Positions 51,196 through 61,244 are shown, counted from the stretch's first letter. The stretch is DNA of 64,000 nucleotides from Micromonospora ureilytica (GCF_015751765.1 NZ_JADOTX010000001.1:6758001-6822000); one strand, 5' to 3'. The notes: generated from the letters alone by a model not told the origin. A program made the numbers and translations.

Positions 51196-51582
51196 TCAGG
51201 GCACCGTGCGTTCGATCGCCGCCCGGCCCTGCTCGGCCAGGTCACGGCGGGCCTTGTCCAGGTTCTCCGGTGTCAGGTCCTGGCCGCGGGCCATCACCAG
51301 GTCCTCCGGCTCCCAGGGCTGTTCGCCCCCGGTGCGGATGTTGTCCCCACCAGCACCGGTGCCCGTCCCGGTCGCCCCGGTACCGGCAGCGTACGGGTCG
51401 CCGATCAGCTCGTCGGTGTCCGGCGCGAGGTCGGCCGGTCGGCTGCGGGGTTCGGCGAAGCCCGGCGTGTCCCGGTCCGGGCCACCTCCGGTCCGCAGCT
51501 GCGGCACGGTGGCGTCATCATCCACCGCCGAGGCCACCTCGGGGCTGTCCTCCAACGGCGGTTGGCGATCGCGATCGGTCAT
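51196..51582 (-). CDS. Hydrophilic hypothetical protein
   Basis: A 128-residue acidic, Pro/Gly/Asp-rich and probably disordered protein (DSPEVASAVDDDATVPQ, GTGATGTGTGAGGDN), with a more ordered end (PENLDKARRDLAEQGRAAIE). AGGAGG stands 6 bases before ATG at 51582. I do not recognise a family. Its terminal helix resembles short stretches in other hydrophilic actinobacterial proteins, but nothing supports a function. Confidence 0.65.
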   Translation of the reverse strand: MTDRDRQPPLEDSPEVASAVDDDATVPQLRTGGGPDRDTPGFAEPRSRPADLAPDTDELIGDPYAAGTGATGTGTGAGGDNIRTGGEQPWEPEDLVMARGQDLTPENLDKARRDLAEQGRAAIERTVP

Positions 51583-51715
51583 GGTGCTGCCTCCTGTGTC
51601 CGACACGGTGCCTGATTTCCCTCACGTACCCCTTCGTGCCGCGCCCATGCCGCACGGCCCGGCGGTCAGGCCGGGCCGTGCTCATGCCGTGGGGTCGGGC
51701 CGGGCGGCCCGGCGG

Positions 51716-52024
51716 TCAGGCGTCGGGTTGCTGCTCGTTCGGGGCCGGCGCATCGGCTGGGCGCAGCCACTGCCAGAGCAGCATGAGCAGACCGAACACG
51801 AGCATCGCCAGCCCGGCCCACAGGTTGATCCGGACGCCTTCGGCCTTGTCGATCTCGGCCCGGCTGTCGAAGATGCCGATCAACGTCACGATGATCCCGT
51901 ACGCGACGAAGAGGCCGCCGATCACCCGGCGGATGTCGAACAGCCGGGCCGCGGCGGAGCGCCGCTGCTCCGCCTGCGTGTCGTCGATCAGCGGGTCCTG
52001 TGCCGGCTGGCCATCGTTGCTCAT
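51716..52024 (-). CDS. Small two-helix membrane protein next to the symporter
   Basis: A 102-residue membrane protein with helices at about residues 34-52 (VIGGLFVAYGIIVTLIGIF) and 68-86 (LWAGLAMLVFGLLMLLWQW) and hydrophilic ends. It begins 16 bases after the symporter stop on the same strand, so the two are probably cotranscribed. Small partners of this kind accompany some sodium:solute symporters, and an accessory role is inferred. Confidence 0.75.
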   Translation of the reverse strand: MSNDGQPAQDPLIDDTQAEQRRSAAARLFDIRRVIGGLFVAYGIIVTLIGIFDSRAEIDKAEGVRINLWAGLAMLVFGLLMLLWQWLRPADAPAPNEQQPDA

Positions 52025-52040
52025 CTGCCGACCCCTTTCC

Positions 52041-53699
52041 TTAGAAGACCGGGATGTAGAAGAGGGCGGCCAGCGCGACCGCGATCAGACCGAGCAGCAC
52101 CGGAGAGCGGTACCAGACGGCGTCCCCGGCGAGCACGTCGCCCTTCAGGTCGACACCGCCCATGCCGTACACCAGCCCGCGCAACTCCTCGTCCCGCTTG
52201 GGTGAGGTGAGCGGGGTGACGATCGCGGCGACCACCACCGCCGTGACGAACGCCAGACCGGCACCCCAGAAGCTCTCCTCCAGGTCGGAGTTGAAATCGA
52301 CCACACCGCCCTTGTAGAGCAGGTAGAGGCTCAGCGACACCAGGGTGCCGAGCAGCAGTGACCAGAAGCCGGCCAGGGCGCTCATCCGCTTCCAGAACAT
52401 GCCGATGATGAAGGTGGCGAACAGCGGCGCGTTGAAGACGGAGAAGAGCGCCTGGATGTAGTTCATGATGTTGCTGAACCCGGCCGCGATGAACGCGGTG
52501 CCGATCCCGATCACCACGGCGGCGACCGTCGCCCACCGGCCGACCCGCAGGTAGTACTCGTCCGACCGGTCACGGCGGACGTACGCCTGCCAGATGTCGT
52601 AGGTGAAGACGGTGTTGAAGCCGCTCACGTTTGCCGCCATGCCGGCCATGAACGAGGCGAGCAGCCCGGTGACCGCCACCCCGAGCACGCCGTTCGGGAG
52701 CAGGTCGCGCATCAGCAGCGGGATGGCGTTGTTGTACTGCAGGTCGCCGCTCTCCGCGCCGAGGCCCTTCACCGTGACCAGGGCCACCAGGCCGGGGATG
52801 ATCGTGACCAGGGGAATGAACAACTTCGGGTACGCGGCGATGATCGGCGTACGCCGGGCGGCGCTCATGTTCTTGGCCGAGAGGGCCCGCTGCACCTCGG
52901 CGAAGTTCGTCGTCCAGTAGCCGAACGACAGCACGAAGCCGAGGCCGAAGACGATGCCGATCCAGTGCGCGCCCAGCGGGTTGGCGGTGCTGCCGGTGTC
53001 CTGCCACGCGTGCAGGCCCGCCTCGCCGAGTTTGGTGTCGCCGACCGCGTCCATCAGGCCGTTCCATCCGCCGACCTTGACCAGGCCGATCACGGTGACC
53101 GGGATGAGGCCGGCGAGGATGACGAAGAACTGGAGCACCTCGTTGTAGATCGCCCCGGACAGGCCGCCGATGGTGATGTACGCCAGCACGATCGCCGCGC
53201 CGACCACGATCGCGGTCCAGAGCGGCCAGCCGAGCAGCGCCTGCATGACGAGGGCCAGTGCGTAGAGGTTGACGCCGGCGATCAGCACCTGGGCGACGGC
53301 GAAGCTGATCGCGTTGAGCAGGTGGGTGGGGCGGTTGAACCGCAGCCGCAGGTACTCCGGCACGCTGCGGACCTTGGAGCCGTAGTAGAAGGGCATCATC
53401 ACGATGCCCAGGAACACCATCGCGGGGACCGCGCCGATCCAGTAGTAGTGGACCGTCATCACGCCGTACTGGGCCCCGTTCGCGGCCATTCCGATGATCT
53501 CCAACGCGCCCAGGTTCGCCGAGACGAAGGCGAGGCCGGTCACCCAGGCCGGCAGGGAGCGGCCGGAGAGGAAGAAGTCGACGCTGGTCCGGATCGCCCG
53601 GCGCGCGGCGAAACCGACCCCGAGGACGGTGACGAAGTACAGCGCCAGAATCAGGTAATCGAGGCCGTTCATGTTGAGCCGAAGACCGTCGCCGTCCAT
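52041..53699 (-). CDS. Sodium:solute symporter (SSS) family transporter
   Basis: A 552-residue permease with about 13-14 helices of the LeuT fold. Family landmarks: YFVTVLGVGFAARRAIRTSVDFFLSGRSLPAW, GGLSGAIYNEVLQFFVI and GLGFVLSFGYWTTNFAEVQRALSA, then LLASFMAGMAANVSGFNTVFTYDIWQAY, which includes the sodium-site region. It is closest by eye to the SGLT/galactose group, so sugar uptake is likely, possibly of cellulose products given the neighbouring cellulase. Start 53699 follows GAGGGG; 53672 is an alternative. Confidence 0.9.
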   Translation of the reverse strand: MDGDGLRLNMNGLDYLILALYFVTVLGVGFAARRAIRTSVDFFLSGRSLPAWVTGLAFVSANLGALEIIGMAANGAQYGVMTVHYYWIGAVPAMVFLGIVMMPFYYGSKVRSVPEYLRLRFNRPTHLLNAISFAVAQVLIAGVNLYALALVMQALLGWPLWTAIVVGAAIVLAYITIGGLSGAIYNEVLQFFVILAGLIPVTVIGLVKVGGWNGLMDAVGDTKLGEAGLHAWQDTGSTANPLGAHWIGIVFGLGFVLSFGYWTTNFAEVQRALSAKNMSAARRTPIIAAYPKLFIPLVTIIPGLVALVTVKGLGAESGDLQYNNAIPLLMRDLLPNGVLGVAVTGLLASFMAGMAANVSGFNTVFTYDIWQAYVRRDRSDEYYLRVGRWATVAAVVIGIGTAFIAAGFSNIMNYIQALFSVFNAPLFATFIIGMFWKRMSALAGFWSLLLGTLVSLSLYLLYKGGVVDFNSDLEESFWGAGLAFVTAVVVAAIVTPLTSPKRDEELRGLVYGMGGVDLKGDVLAGDAVWYRSPVLLGLIAVALAALFYIPVF

Positions 53700-53853
53700 C
53701 CCGTCACCCCTCGTCCCGACGTCCGCGCTGGTTGGTGCGCGCGCGCCCTATTACCCAGTCCGAGCGGTTTCACTCCCGAAGGTAGGGCCCGTCGCGTTCG
53801 GCCCCGGCCGGGCGTTCTCGCACGAGCTGGCCGTACCCGTCGGCGCACAAGAA

Positions 53854-53882
53854 GGCGCCCCGGCCGTGACGGCCGGGGCGCC
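53854..53882 (-). terminator. Hairpin terminator after the acidic-protein gene
   Basis: A perfect 13-bp stem GGCGCCCCGGCCG/CGGCCGGGGCGCC with TGA loop, 18 bases past the stop at 53901. It also sits in the symporter promoter region. Confidence 0.75.
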
Positions 53883-53900
53883 AGTTGTCGGTCGGGTTGC

Positions 53901-54959
53901 TCAGCGACCGAGCACGCGGTCCAGGAAGTCCCGGTAGTTGCGGACGGCCATCCGCAGCTGCTCGGTGTCGGCCGAGCCGGCGTCCTGCCACCCGCCCAGC
54001 GTGGTCTTCTGCGCGGCCAGCGCCGAGGAGAGGGCCTGGATGGCCTCCTCCACCAGCGACTGCGCCTCGCCGGCAGCGGCCTGCGGGTCGTCGACGAAAC
54101 GCAGCTGCACGTCCCGCCAGCGCTCCCGGAAGCCCTGCGCGGTGTCCGTGTCGAGGAGCGTGGCCGGCTCGGCCGCGACTGTCGACCCGGCGGGCAGGGA
54201 TCTTCCGGCGGACTCCAGCGTGGGGCTGGTGTCGTCGCCGGGGACCGGTTCGCCGTCCGCGTCCGGGTCGACCATCTCCGGTGTCGCACTGCCGTAGCCG
54301 GCCGCGCCCGCCGTGGCGGCGTCCCGGTCGCCGGTCAGATCGCTGCGCCGCTCGGGGGCGCCGTCCGTACTCCCCGGCGGGACGACGGTCCGCGCGGACG
54401 TGTCCGCGTCGGCGCGGTCGTCGAGGTCCGTACGGTCGTCGACGTCCGTGCGGTCGTCGACGTCTGCGCTGTCGTCGTCGACGTCCGTGTCGCGGCGGTG
54501 CAGCTCGGCGGTGGGGTCGGCGCGCAGGCCTTCCCGCTCGCCGTCCTCGGCGCCGTCGCCCGGCTGGGCGGTCCGCTCGGCCCGGGGGTCCGGCTGATCC
54601 TGCGGGCGTGGGCTGGCCAGCGCGGAGGCGGCCACCGCGTCGGCGACCGTGGTGGCCCCGAACGTGGTCGGCAGCGGCCCCGGCTCGTGGAAACCGCCGT
54701 CGTCGGTGGACCGGTCGTCGCGCCGGTGGCGCGGGTCGGAGTCGTCGGTCAGCTCGTCGTCGGCCGGGTCGTACGCGGCGTCCCGGTCGGTGTCGTCGGT
54801 CCGCTCGTGGCCGGTGGTCTGGTTGTCGAAGGTGCCCCGGTCGTCGAGGGCGTCCTCAGGGACGTCGGAGCGGCCAGCCCGGTCGTCGGCCGGGGGTACC
54901 GGCGCGGACCGGACGGCCTCCGGGTGGTCGTTGCTCACCTGCTGCTCTTCCTGGCGCAT
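53901..54959 (-). CDS. Long acidic protein sharing a C-terminal domain with its neighbour
   Basis: A 352-residue protein. Residues 1-250 are disordered and extremely acidic, with repeats such as DVDDRTDVDDRTDLDDRAD. The last 90 residues form an ordered domain (ERWRDVQLRFVDDPQAAAGEAQSLV and LRMAVRNYRDFLDRVLGR) that matches the end of the upstream protein. GGAGG precedes ATG at 54959. The domain recurs in actinobacteria without known function. No signal peptide is visible. Confidence 0.75.
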   Translation of the reverse strand: MRQEEQQVSNDHPEAVRSAPVPPADDRAGRSDVPEDALDDRGTFDNQTTGHERTDDTDRDAAYDPADDELTDDSDPRHRRDDRSTDDGGFHEPGPLPTTFGATTVADAVAASALASPRPQDQPDPRAERTAQPGDGAEDGEREGLRADPTAELHRRDTDVDDDSADVDDRTDVDDRTDLDDRADADTSARTVVPPGSTDGAPERRSDLTGDRDAATAGAAGYGSATPEMVDPDADGEPVPGDDTSPTLESAGRSLPAGSTVAAEPATLLDTDTAQGFRERWRDVQLRFVDDPQAAAGEAQSLVEEAIQALSSALAAQKTTLGGWQDAGSADTEQLRMAVRNYRDFLDRVLGR

Positions 54960-54970
54960 GGGTGGCCTCC

Positions 54971-55564
54971 TCAGCGGCTCGTGGCGTCGTGGTCCGGGTG
55001 GTGGCGCTGTTCGGGCGTGCGGTGGCCGACCGGCTCCTCGCCCAGCAGGTCGGCGAAGAGTGCGCGGTAGTGCACGACCGCCTGCCGCAGCTCCTCGGTG
55101 TTGGCCTCGCCCCGGGAGTTGCGCAGGTGGATCTCGTGCGCGTCCCGGTAGTTGGTCAGCGTGCGGGCGTGCTCGACGGAGAGGTGGGCGATCTGGTCGG
55201 AGAAGTCGCCGGTCGGGTAGCCCTGCTCCTCGATGAGCCGGGTGACCAGTTCGTCCGCGTCGCCCACGGTCTCGCCGGGGGAGTCGATGAAGCGGACCTG
55301 GAGTTCCTCCCAGGCGGCGGCGTACCGGGCCCGGGACTCCGGGCTCAGCGGGGTGAGCGTGAGCTCGGCATGCCGGCGTTCCCGGTCGCGCAGTTCGCGC
55401 TCGGCGGCGGACCGGCTGTCCTGTTCCGCCACCACCCGGTCGTACTCCGGCCCGAACCGGTTGCGCAGCGAGCGACGGCTGTTGAGCGAGCGGGCGGCCA
55501 CGGCCAACGCCGCGACGATCACCAGCACGACGAGCACGATGACGATTATCTGCGTGGGCGACAT
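54971..55564 (-). CDS. Membrane-anchored protein with the same unknown domain
   Basis: A 197-residue protein with an N-terminal membrane helix (about 5-24, IIVIVLVVLVIVAALAVAA), a charged stretch (RSLRNRFGPEYDRVVAEQDSR, RDRERRHAELTL) and a domain, AAWEELQVRFIDSPGETVGDADELV and LRQAVVHYRALFADLLGE, shared with the next gene 11 bases downstream. It looks like one operon of a membrane-bound and a soluble paralogue. GAAGGAGGAG precedes ATG at 55564. Confidence 0.8.
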   Translation of the reverse strand: MSPTQIIVIVLVVLVIVAALAVAARSLNSRRSLRNRFGPEYDRVVAEQDSRSAAERELRDRERRHAELTLTPLSPESRARYAAAWEELQVRFIDSPGETVGDADELVTRLIEEQGYPTGDFSDQIAHLSVEHARTLTNYRDAHEIHLRNSRGEANTEELRQAVVHYRALFADLLGEEPVGHRTPEQRHHPDHDATSR

Positions 55565-55701
55565 GGGCTCCTCCTTCGTCTTCTGGTATTCCCTCCGCGC
55601 AGTGATCGCCAATCCCGATCCGAGGCACTTTCCTGATGAGGGCCACAACTGCCCGGCTACCAAAACTTGACTCATTCCAGAAAAGGCGGTTGGGTGGGGC
55701 G

Positions 55702-57189
55702 ATGCACCCACAGACCAGCAAGCCGATCCTCACCACCCGGCAGGGTCACCCCGTGCACAACAACCAGCAGCAGCGGACGGTGGGCTCGCGCGGCCCCGCC
55801 ACGCTGGAGAACTACCACTTCCTCGAGAAGATCAGTCATTTCGACCGGGAGCGGATCCCGGAGCGGGTGGTGCATGCGCGCGGTTTCGTCGCACACGGCG
55901 AGTTCGAGGCGTACGGGACGATCGGCGACGAGCCGGCCGCGACGTACACCCGGGCCAAGCTGTTCCAGGTCAAGGGCAGGAAGACTCCGGTGAGCCTGCG
56001 CTTCTCCACGGTCATCGGCGGCCGGGACTCCTCCGAGGCCACCCGCGACCCGCGTGGCTTCGCCGTGAAGTTCCGCACCGAGGACGGCAACTGGGATCTG
56101 GTCGGCAACAACCTGCCGGTCTTCTTCATCCGTGACGCGATCAAGTTTCCCGACGTCATCCACTCGCTGAAGCCGGACCCGGTGACCTTCCGTCAGGAAC
56201 CGAACCGGATCTTCGACTTCATGTCCAACACCCCCGAGTCGATGCACATGCTGACCTGGCTGTTCAGCCCACGCGGCATCCCGGCCAACTACCGGATGCA
56301 GGACGGCTTCGGCGTGAACACCTACCGGATGGTCAACGCCGCGGGCGAGGGCGTGCTGGTCAAGTACCACTGGAAGTCGCAGCAGGGCATCGAGTCGCTG
56401 ACCGAGGAGCAGGCCGCCGCCATCCAGGCGAGGGAGTTGGGTCACGCCTCCAAGGACCTCTACGAGGCCATCGAGCGCGGCGAGTGCCCCCGGTGGGAGC
56501 TGCACGTCCAGATCATGAGCGACGACGAGCACCCGGAGCTGGACTTCGACCCGCTGGACGACACCAAGACCTGGCCCGAGGACGTGTTTCCGCTGCGCCC
56601 GGTCGGCATGATGACGCTCAACCGCAACGTGAGCAACGTCCACAACGAGAACGAGCAGATCGCGTTCGGCACCGGCGTGCTTGTCGACGGCCTGGACTTC
56701 TCCGACGACAAGATGCTTGTCGGACGGACATTCTCCTATTCGGACGCCCAGCGCTACCGGGTCGGCCCGAACTACCTCCAGCTGCCGATCAACGCGCCGC
56801 GCGAGGACGTACAGGTCAACACCAACCAGGACGGCGGCCAGATGTCGTACGGGGTGGACAACCGGGCCGGTAACCCGCACATCAACTTCGAGCCGTCGTC
56901 GGTGGCCGGTCTCGACCAGGCCGACGAGTCGTACCGGGAGTACCGGCCGTTCGTCTCGGGTCAGGTCATGCGCGCGCCGATCGAGCGGCAGAACAACTAC
57001 GGCCAGGCCGGGGAGCGCTTCCGCACCATGCCGCAGTGGGAGCGCGACGACCTGGTGAAGAACCTGGTCAACCTGTTGGGACAGTGCGACAAGCACATCC
57101 AGCAGGAAATGGTCTGGCACTTCAGCCAGTGCGACGACGCCTACGGTCGGCGGGTCGCCGAGGGCCTCGGCATCGCCGACCACGCCTGA
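55702..57189 (+). CDS. katA: Monofunctional heme catalase
   Basis: Decomposes hydrogen peroxide. The 495-residue product is a clade-3-size catalase with catalytic His in [15 protein letters not shown], Asn in [17 protein letters not shown], heme-ligand Tyr in [12 protein letters not shown], and the NADPH/heme region [15 protein letters not shown] [15 protein letters not shown] at 55702 ([18 protein letters not shown]) starts at the conserved N-terminus. It is divergent from the membrane protein at 55564, with 137 bases between. No OxyR- or FurA-type gene is adjacent. Confidence 0.97.
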   Translation: MHPQTSKPILTTRQGHPVHNNQQQRTVGSRGPATLENYHFLEKISHFDRERIPERVVHARGFVAHGEFEAYGTIGDEPAATYTRAKLFQVKGRKTPVSLRFSTVIGGRDSSEATRDPRGFAVKFRTEDGNWDLVGNNLPVFFIRDAIKFPDVIHSLKPDPVTFRQEPNRIFDFMSNTPESMHMLTWLFSPRGIPANYRMQDGFGVNTYRMVNAAGEGVLVKYHWKSQQGIESLTEEQAAAIQARELGHASKDLYEAIERGECPRWELHVQIMSDDEHPELDFDPLDDTKTWPEDVFPLRPVGMMTLNRNVSNVHNENEQIAFGTGVLVDGLDFSDDKMLVGRTFSYSDAQRYRVGPNYLQLPINAPREDVQVNTNQDGGQMSYGVDNRAGNPHINFEPSSVAGLDQADESYREYRPFVSGQVMRAPIERQNNYGQAGERFRTMPQWERDDLVKNLVNLLGQCDKHIQQEMVWHFSQCDDAYGRRVAEGLGIADHA

Positions 57190-57406
57190 TCCCGACCGTT
57201 CGTCGCCGGCTCCGCCGTTCCCACCCGCCGCACATCCCGGAGCGTCGATGTCGGCGCGACGGGCGGTAGTGCAACGGCCCTCGATTACGTATCCTGCCCA
57301 AGGCGCCCGCGCCGGTGCCCGGCGATGCGGCCGGGCGCGCAGTCGGCCGGCGCGTTGCCCGGCAGTGCCGGCACCCCTCCTGCCACCCCTGTACGGGCGA
57401 GGTCTG

Positions 57407-59773
57407 ATGAGAACCCGCGACTGGCCGATCCGCTCGAAGCTGACCGCGTTGGTCGTCGCGCCGGTGACCGCCCTCCTGGCACTGTGGATCTTCGCGACCA
57501 CCCTGACCTTCGGTCCCGCCCTGAACCTGCTCTCCGCCCGCACCCTGCTGTACGACCTGGGCCGCCCCGGCGAGACCGTGGTCACCGAGCTGCAACGGGA
57601 ACGCCGGCTCTCGGCGGTGCAGCTCGCCGGCAGCACCGAGCTGCCCGCACTCGCCGAGCAGCGCGGGCGCACCGACCGGGCCGTCGCCGAACTACGCCGC
57701 CGGGTGGACGGGGAGCCCCTGCGCGACGCCGCGGACGACCTGCTGGAATCCCGGGTCGACCAGCTGGTCAACGCCCTGGCGGCGCTACCCAGCGGGCGGA
57801 AGTTCATCGACGACCGCAAAGTGGACCGGGCCGGCGCGATCGGCCTGTACAGCGGCATGGTCTCCGCGGCCTTCCAGGCGTTCGCCGGCATGGCGACCCT
57901 GACCGACCCGGACATCAACCGGCAGGCACTGGCGCTCACCGCGCTGGGACGCTCCCGGGAACTGCTCGGCCAGAGCGACGCGCTGCTGGCCGGCGCGCTG
58001 ACCGCAGGGCGGTTCGCCGAGGGGGAACACACCCAACTCGTACAGGCCATCGGCAACCAACGGTGGCTCACCGAGAGCGCCCTGGCCGACCTGCCCGAGA
58101 GCGGCCGGGCCGCGTACCAGCGGTTGACCGAGGGTGAGGCGTTCACCCGGCTGCGCACGATGCAGGACGCGTTGGTCGTACCCAACCGGTCCGGCCGCCC
58201 CGCGGTCGACGCGGCGTCCTGGCAGGCCAGCCAGGACGCGGTGCAGCAGCAGTTGCGGGACTTCGAGCTGTCCGAGGCCGACGCCCTCACCGACCGTTCG
58301 GTGCCGATGGCGGTCCGCATCCTGGTGCGGCTGGCCGCCGCCGGCGTGCTCGGACTCATCGCCGTGGTCGTCTCGGTGCTGGTGGCGCTGCGGGTCGGCC
58401 GGACCCTGGTCCGGCGGCTCAGCGGCGTCCGCACCGCCGCGCTGGAGCTGGCCGAGCACCGGCTGCCCGACGTGGTGACCCGGCTGCGCCGTGGCGAGCA
58501 GGTCGACGTCGCCCGGGAGGCGCCGCCGCTGGAGTACGGCCACGACGAGATCGGCGAGGTCGGGCGCGCCTTCACCGAGGTGCAGCGCACCGCCGTCCAG
58601 GCCGCGGTGGACGAGGTCACCCTGCGTCGCGGGCTCAACGAGGTCTTCCTCAACATCGCCCGACGGAGCCAGAGCCTGGTGCACCGTCAGCTGCACCTGC
58701 TGGACCGGATGGAGCGACGTAGCGAGGACCCGGACGAACTGGCCGAGCTGTTCCAGGTCGACCACCTGGCCACCCGGCTCCGCCGGCACGCCGAGGACCT
58801 GGTCATCCTCGCCGGCTCCGCACCCGGCCGGGGTTGGCGAAACCCGGTCGCGATGGTCGACCTGATCCGCGGCGCGATCTCCGAGGTCGAGGCGTACGAA
58901 CGGGTGGACGTCACCGCCGTGCAGCCGGCCGGCGTGCTCGGGCGGGCGGTCGGCGACGTCATCCACCTGCTCGCCGAGCTGGTCGAGAACGCCACAGCCT
59001 TCTCCCCGCCCGACACCCGGGTCACCGTCAGCGGGACGCAGGTGGCCAACGGGTACGCCCTGGAGATCACCGATCAGGGGCTGGGCATGTCGGACGCGGC
59101 GCTGGAGACCGCCAACACCCGGCTGGCCAGCTCGCCCGAGTTCGACCCGGCGCAGAGCGCCCGGCTCGGCCTGTTCGTGGTGGCCCGGTTGGCGGCCCGG
59201 CACGGCGTACGGGTGGGGTTGCGCCCCTCCGGGGCGGGCGGCGTGACCGCCGTGGTGCTGATCCCCGGCGACCTGGTCACCACCGAGCCGCCGGCCGGCC
59301 CCGACCCGGCCACGCTCGGCGCCGCGTCGGCCGACCCGAGCCGGCGGCTGGCTCGGACGGCGCGCCGGGGCGCTGTGACCCGCCCCCGTACCCGCCCGCC
59401 GACCGCCCCGTCCGCCAGCACGGCCCCGCCCGCCCCGCCCACCGGAGCGCCGACCTTGGCCACTCCGCCTGTCGATGGGCGCGAGGAGGGGGCGGCGACC
59501 TCCGACGAGCCGGGGGACGAGCTGGATGGCCTGCCCCGCCGGGTGCGACGTCGTACCCCCGCCGCCCAACCCCGGTCGACAGTCACCGATACGCCGTCGC
59601 CCCGCTCGCCGGAGGAGGTCCGTCAGGTGATGGCGGCGCTGCAGGCCGGCACGGCGCGCGGACGCGCCACCGCCATCACCCCGACTGCACCGCCGGCGGC
59701 CACCGGCCCGGCGGTCCCCACCGATCCGCCGACGATCCCTGAACCCCCGACCGTGACTGAGAGGGACGCCTAG
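57407..59773 (+). CDS. cvnA: Conservon histidine-kinase-like protein CvnA
   Basis: First gene of a conservon, a four-protein membrane complex that behaves like a G-protein-coupled system in Streptomyces. The 788-residue protein has a first helix (12-36), an extracytoplasmic nitrate/nitrite-sensing-like helical domain (about 55-295), a second helix (about 302-324), a HAMP-like linker and a GHKL ATPase (about 495-625) with N box LAELVENATAFSPPD, DQGLGMS and LGLFVVARLAARHGV. The tail is Pro/Thr/Ala-rich. A clear phosphoacceptor His box is not seen. It overlaps cvnB by one base (TAGTG). Confidence 0.93.
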   Translation: MRTRDWPIRSKLTALVVAPVTALLALWIFATTLTFGPALNLLSARTLLYDLGRPGETVVTELQRERRLSAVQLAGSTELPALAEQRGRTDRAVAELRRRVDGEPLRDAADDLLESRVDQLVNALAALPSGRKFIDDRKVDRAGAIGLYSGMVSAAFQAFAGMATLTDPDINRQALALTALGRSRELLGQSDALLAGALTAGRFAEGEHTQLVQAIGNQRWLTESALADLPESGRAAYQRLTEGEAFTRLRTMQDALVVPNRSGRPAVDAASWQASQDAVQQQLRDFELSEADALTDRSVPMAVRILVRLAAAGVLGLIAVVVSVLVALRVGRTLVRRLSGVRTAALELAEHRLPDVVTRLRRGEQVDVAREAPPLEYGHDEIGEVGRAFTEVQRTAVQAAVDEVTLRRGLNEVFLNIARRSQSLVHRQLHLLDRMERRSEDPDELAELFQVDHLATRLRRHAEDLVILAGSAPGRGWRNPVAMVDLIRGAISEVEAYERVDVTAVQPAGVLGRAVGDVIHLLAELVENATAFSPPDTRVTVSGTQVANGYALEITDQGLGMSDAALETANTRLASSPEFDPAQSARLGLFVVARLAARHGVRVGLRPSGAGGVTAVVLIPGDLVTTEPPAGPDPATLGAASADPSRRLARTARRGAVTRPRTRPPTAPSASTAPPAPPTGAPTLATPPVDGREEGAATSDEPGDELDGLPRRVRRRTPAAQPRSTVTDTPSPRSPEEVRQVMAALQAGTARGRATAITPTAPPAATGPAVPTDPPTIPEPPTVTERDA

Positions 59774-60195
59774 TGCCGCATTCGACGAAGCAGAGCGCCG
59801 GCCTCGACTGGTTGCTCGACGAACTGGTGCAACGGGTACCGGCTGCCCGGGAGGCGGTGGTGCTCTCCGCCGACGGCCTGCTGCTCGGCTGCTCGGCCGA
59901 GTTGGAGCGCTCCGACGCCGAGCACCTCTGTGCGCTCGCCGCCGGCTTCTCCAGCCTCGCCCGGGGCGCCAGCCGGCACGTGGACGGCGGCCCGGTCCGG
60001 CAGACAGTGGTGGAGATGGAGGCGGCGTACCTCTTCGTCACCGCTGCCGGGCAGGGTGCCTGCCTGGCCGTCGTGAGCGACGCCGACGCGGACATCGGGC
60101 TGGTCGCGTACGAGATGGCGATGCTGGTGATCCGGGTGGGGGAGAGCCTCGCCGCGCCGGCCCGACCGGCGGCGGGTGCCGGAGATGCGGACTGA
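59773..60195 (+). CDS. cvnB: Conservon Roadblock/LC7 protein CvnB
   Basis: A 140-residue Roadblock/LC7-fold protein (LDWLLDELVQRVPAAREAVVLSADGL, AAGFSSLARGASRH, IGLVAYEMAMLVIRVG). In the conservon it links the sensor to the GTPase. Its GTG start shares a base with the cvnA stop, indicating coupled translation. The order cvnA-B-C-D is complete here. Confidence 0.94.
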   Translation: MPHSTKQSAGLDWLLDELVQRVPAAREAVVLSADGLLLGCSAELERSDAEHLCALAAGFSSLARGASRHVDGGPVRQTVVEMEAAYLFVTAAGQGACLAVVSDADADIGLVAYEMAMLVIRVGESLAAPARPAAGAGDAD

Positions 60196-60574
60196 GCCGC
60201 CCGGGCCGCAGCACGAGTGGCTGGACGCCGCAGCCGGCCCGGTGATGCGCCCGTACACGCTCACCGGAGGCCGCGTACGCTCCGCCGTCGACAATTTCAA
60301 CCTGGTCGCGTTCGTGTTGGCCGGTTCGGACGTCGACGCGGCGAGCCAGTCGCGCCTGCCGCCGGAGCATCGACGGCTGGTCGCGTTGGCCCACCGGCCG
60401 GTGTCGGTGGCCGAATTGGCAGCCGAGTTGGACCTCGCGGTCGGCGTGGTCCGGGTACTGCTCGGTGATCTCCTCACCCAGGGCCTGATCGCGGTGCACG
60501 AGCCGCCGACCGCCGGCATCCTTCCCGACGACGACATCCTCAAGGCGGTGGTCAGTGGACTCCGTGCGCTATGA
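60185..60574 (+). CDS. cvnC: Conservon DUF742 protein CvnC
   Basis: A 129-residue DUF742 protein with a winged-helix-like fold (GPVMRPYTLTGGRVRS, LAHRPVSVAELAAELDLAVGVVRVLLGDLL). ATG at 60185 lies inside the cvnB end; GTG at 60176 is the alternative. It overlaps cvnD by 20 bases. In Streptomyces CvnC is needed for conservon signalling, with an unclear molecular role. Confidence 0.92.
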   Translation: MRTEPPGPQHEWLDAAAGPVMRPYTLTGGRVRSAVDNFNLVAFVLAGSDVDAASQSRLPPEHRRLVALAHRPVSVAELAAELDLAVGVVRVLLGDLLTQGLIAVHEPPTAGILPDDDILKAVVSGLRAL

Positions 60575-61157
60575 CCAGGTGGGCACCAGCACCAGCATCC
60601 CGCTGGCACTGAAGATCCTCATCGCGGGAGGCTTCGGGGCTGGCAAGACGACCTTGGTGAGCGCCCTGAGCGAGGTCCGACCGTTGCAGACCGAGGAGGT
60701 GCTCACCGGTGCCGGGATCGGCACCGACGACATCTCCGGCGTGGAGGGCAAGTCCACCACCACTGTGGCGATGGATTTCGGCCGGATCACCATCAACGAC
60801 GACCTTCAGGTCTACCTGTTCGGCACGCCGGGTCAGGACCGGTTCTGGTTCCTCTGGGACGAGTTGGCCTTCGGCGCGCTCGGCGCGGTGGTGCTCGCCG
60901 ACACCCGGAGGCTGGCCGACTGCTTCCCCTCCATCGACTATTTCGAGCAGCGCGGCATCCCGTTCGTGGTGGGCGTGAACTGCTTCGACGATTCCCGCCG
61001 GTTCAACCTGGAGACCGTACGCCGAGCGCTGGACCTGGACCCGGACGTGCCGATGGTGCTCTGCGACGCCCGGGACCGGCAGTCCGGGAAGATGGTGTTG
61101 ATCTCTCTGGTGGAGCATGTCGCCCGACAGCGCGGCGAGCCGGTGCCGACGGCCTGA
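60555..61157 (+). CDS. cvnD: Conservon GTPase CvnD
   Basis: A 200-residue small GTPase that acts as the G protein of the conservon. P-loop GGFGAGKTTLVSALS (near 26), switch YLFGTPGQDRFWF with the DxxG-equivalent TPGQ, and NCFD in place of the NKxD guanine motif. It is the last gene of the unit. The preceding overlaps suggest that all four are made together. Confidence 0.94.
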   Translation: MDSVRYDQVGTSTSIPLALKILIAGGFGAGKTTLVSALSEVRPLQTEEVLTGAGIGTDDISGVEGKSTTTVAMDFGRITINDDLQVYLFGTPGQDRFWFLWDELAFGALGAVVLADTRRLADCFPSIDYFEQRGIPFVVGVNCFDDSRRFNLETVRRALDLDPDVPMVLCDARDRQSGKMVLISLVEHVARQRGEPVPTA

Positions 61158-61244
61158 GAACCGGGCCGGAAAGCCGGTTAACGGGCGGGCAACGCGGGCA
61201 GCCTCTGGTTGGATCAACGAAGGATGCCGGCGGAGGAGTGGGAC

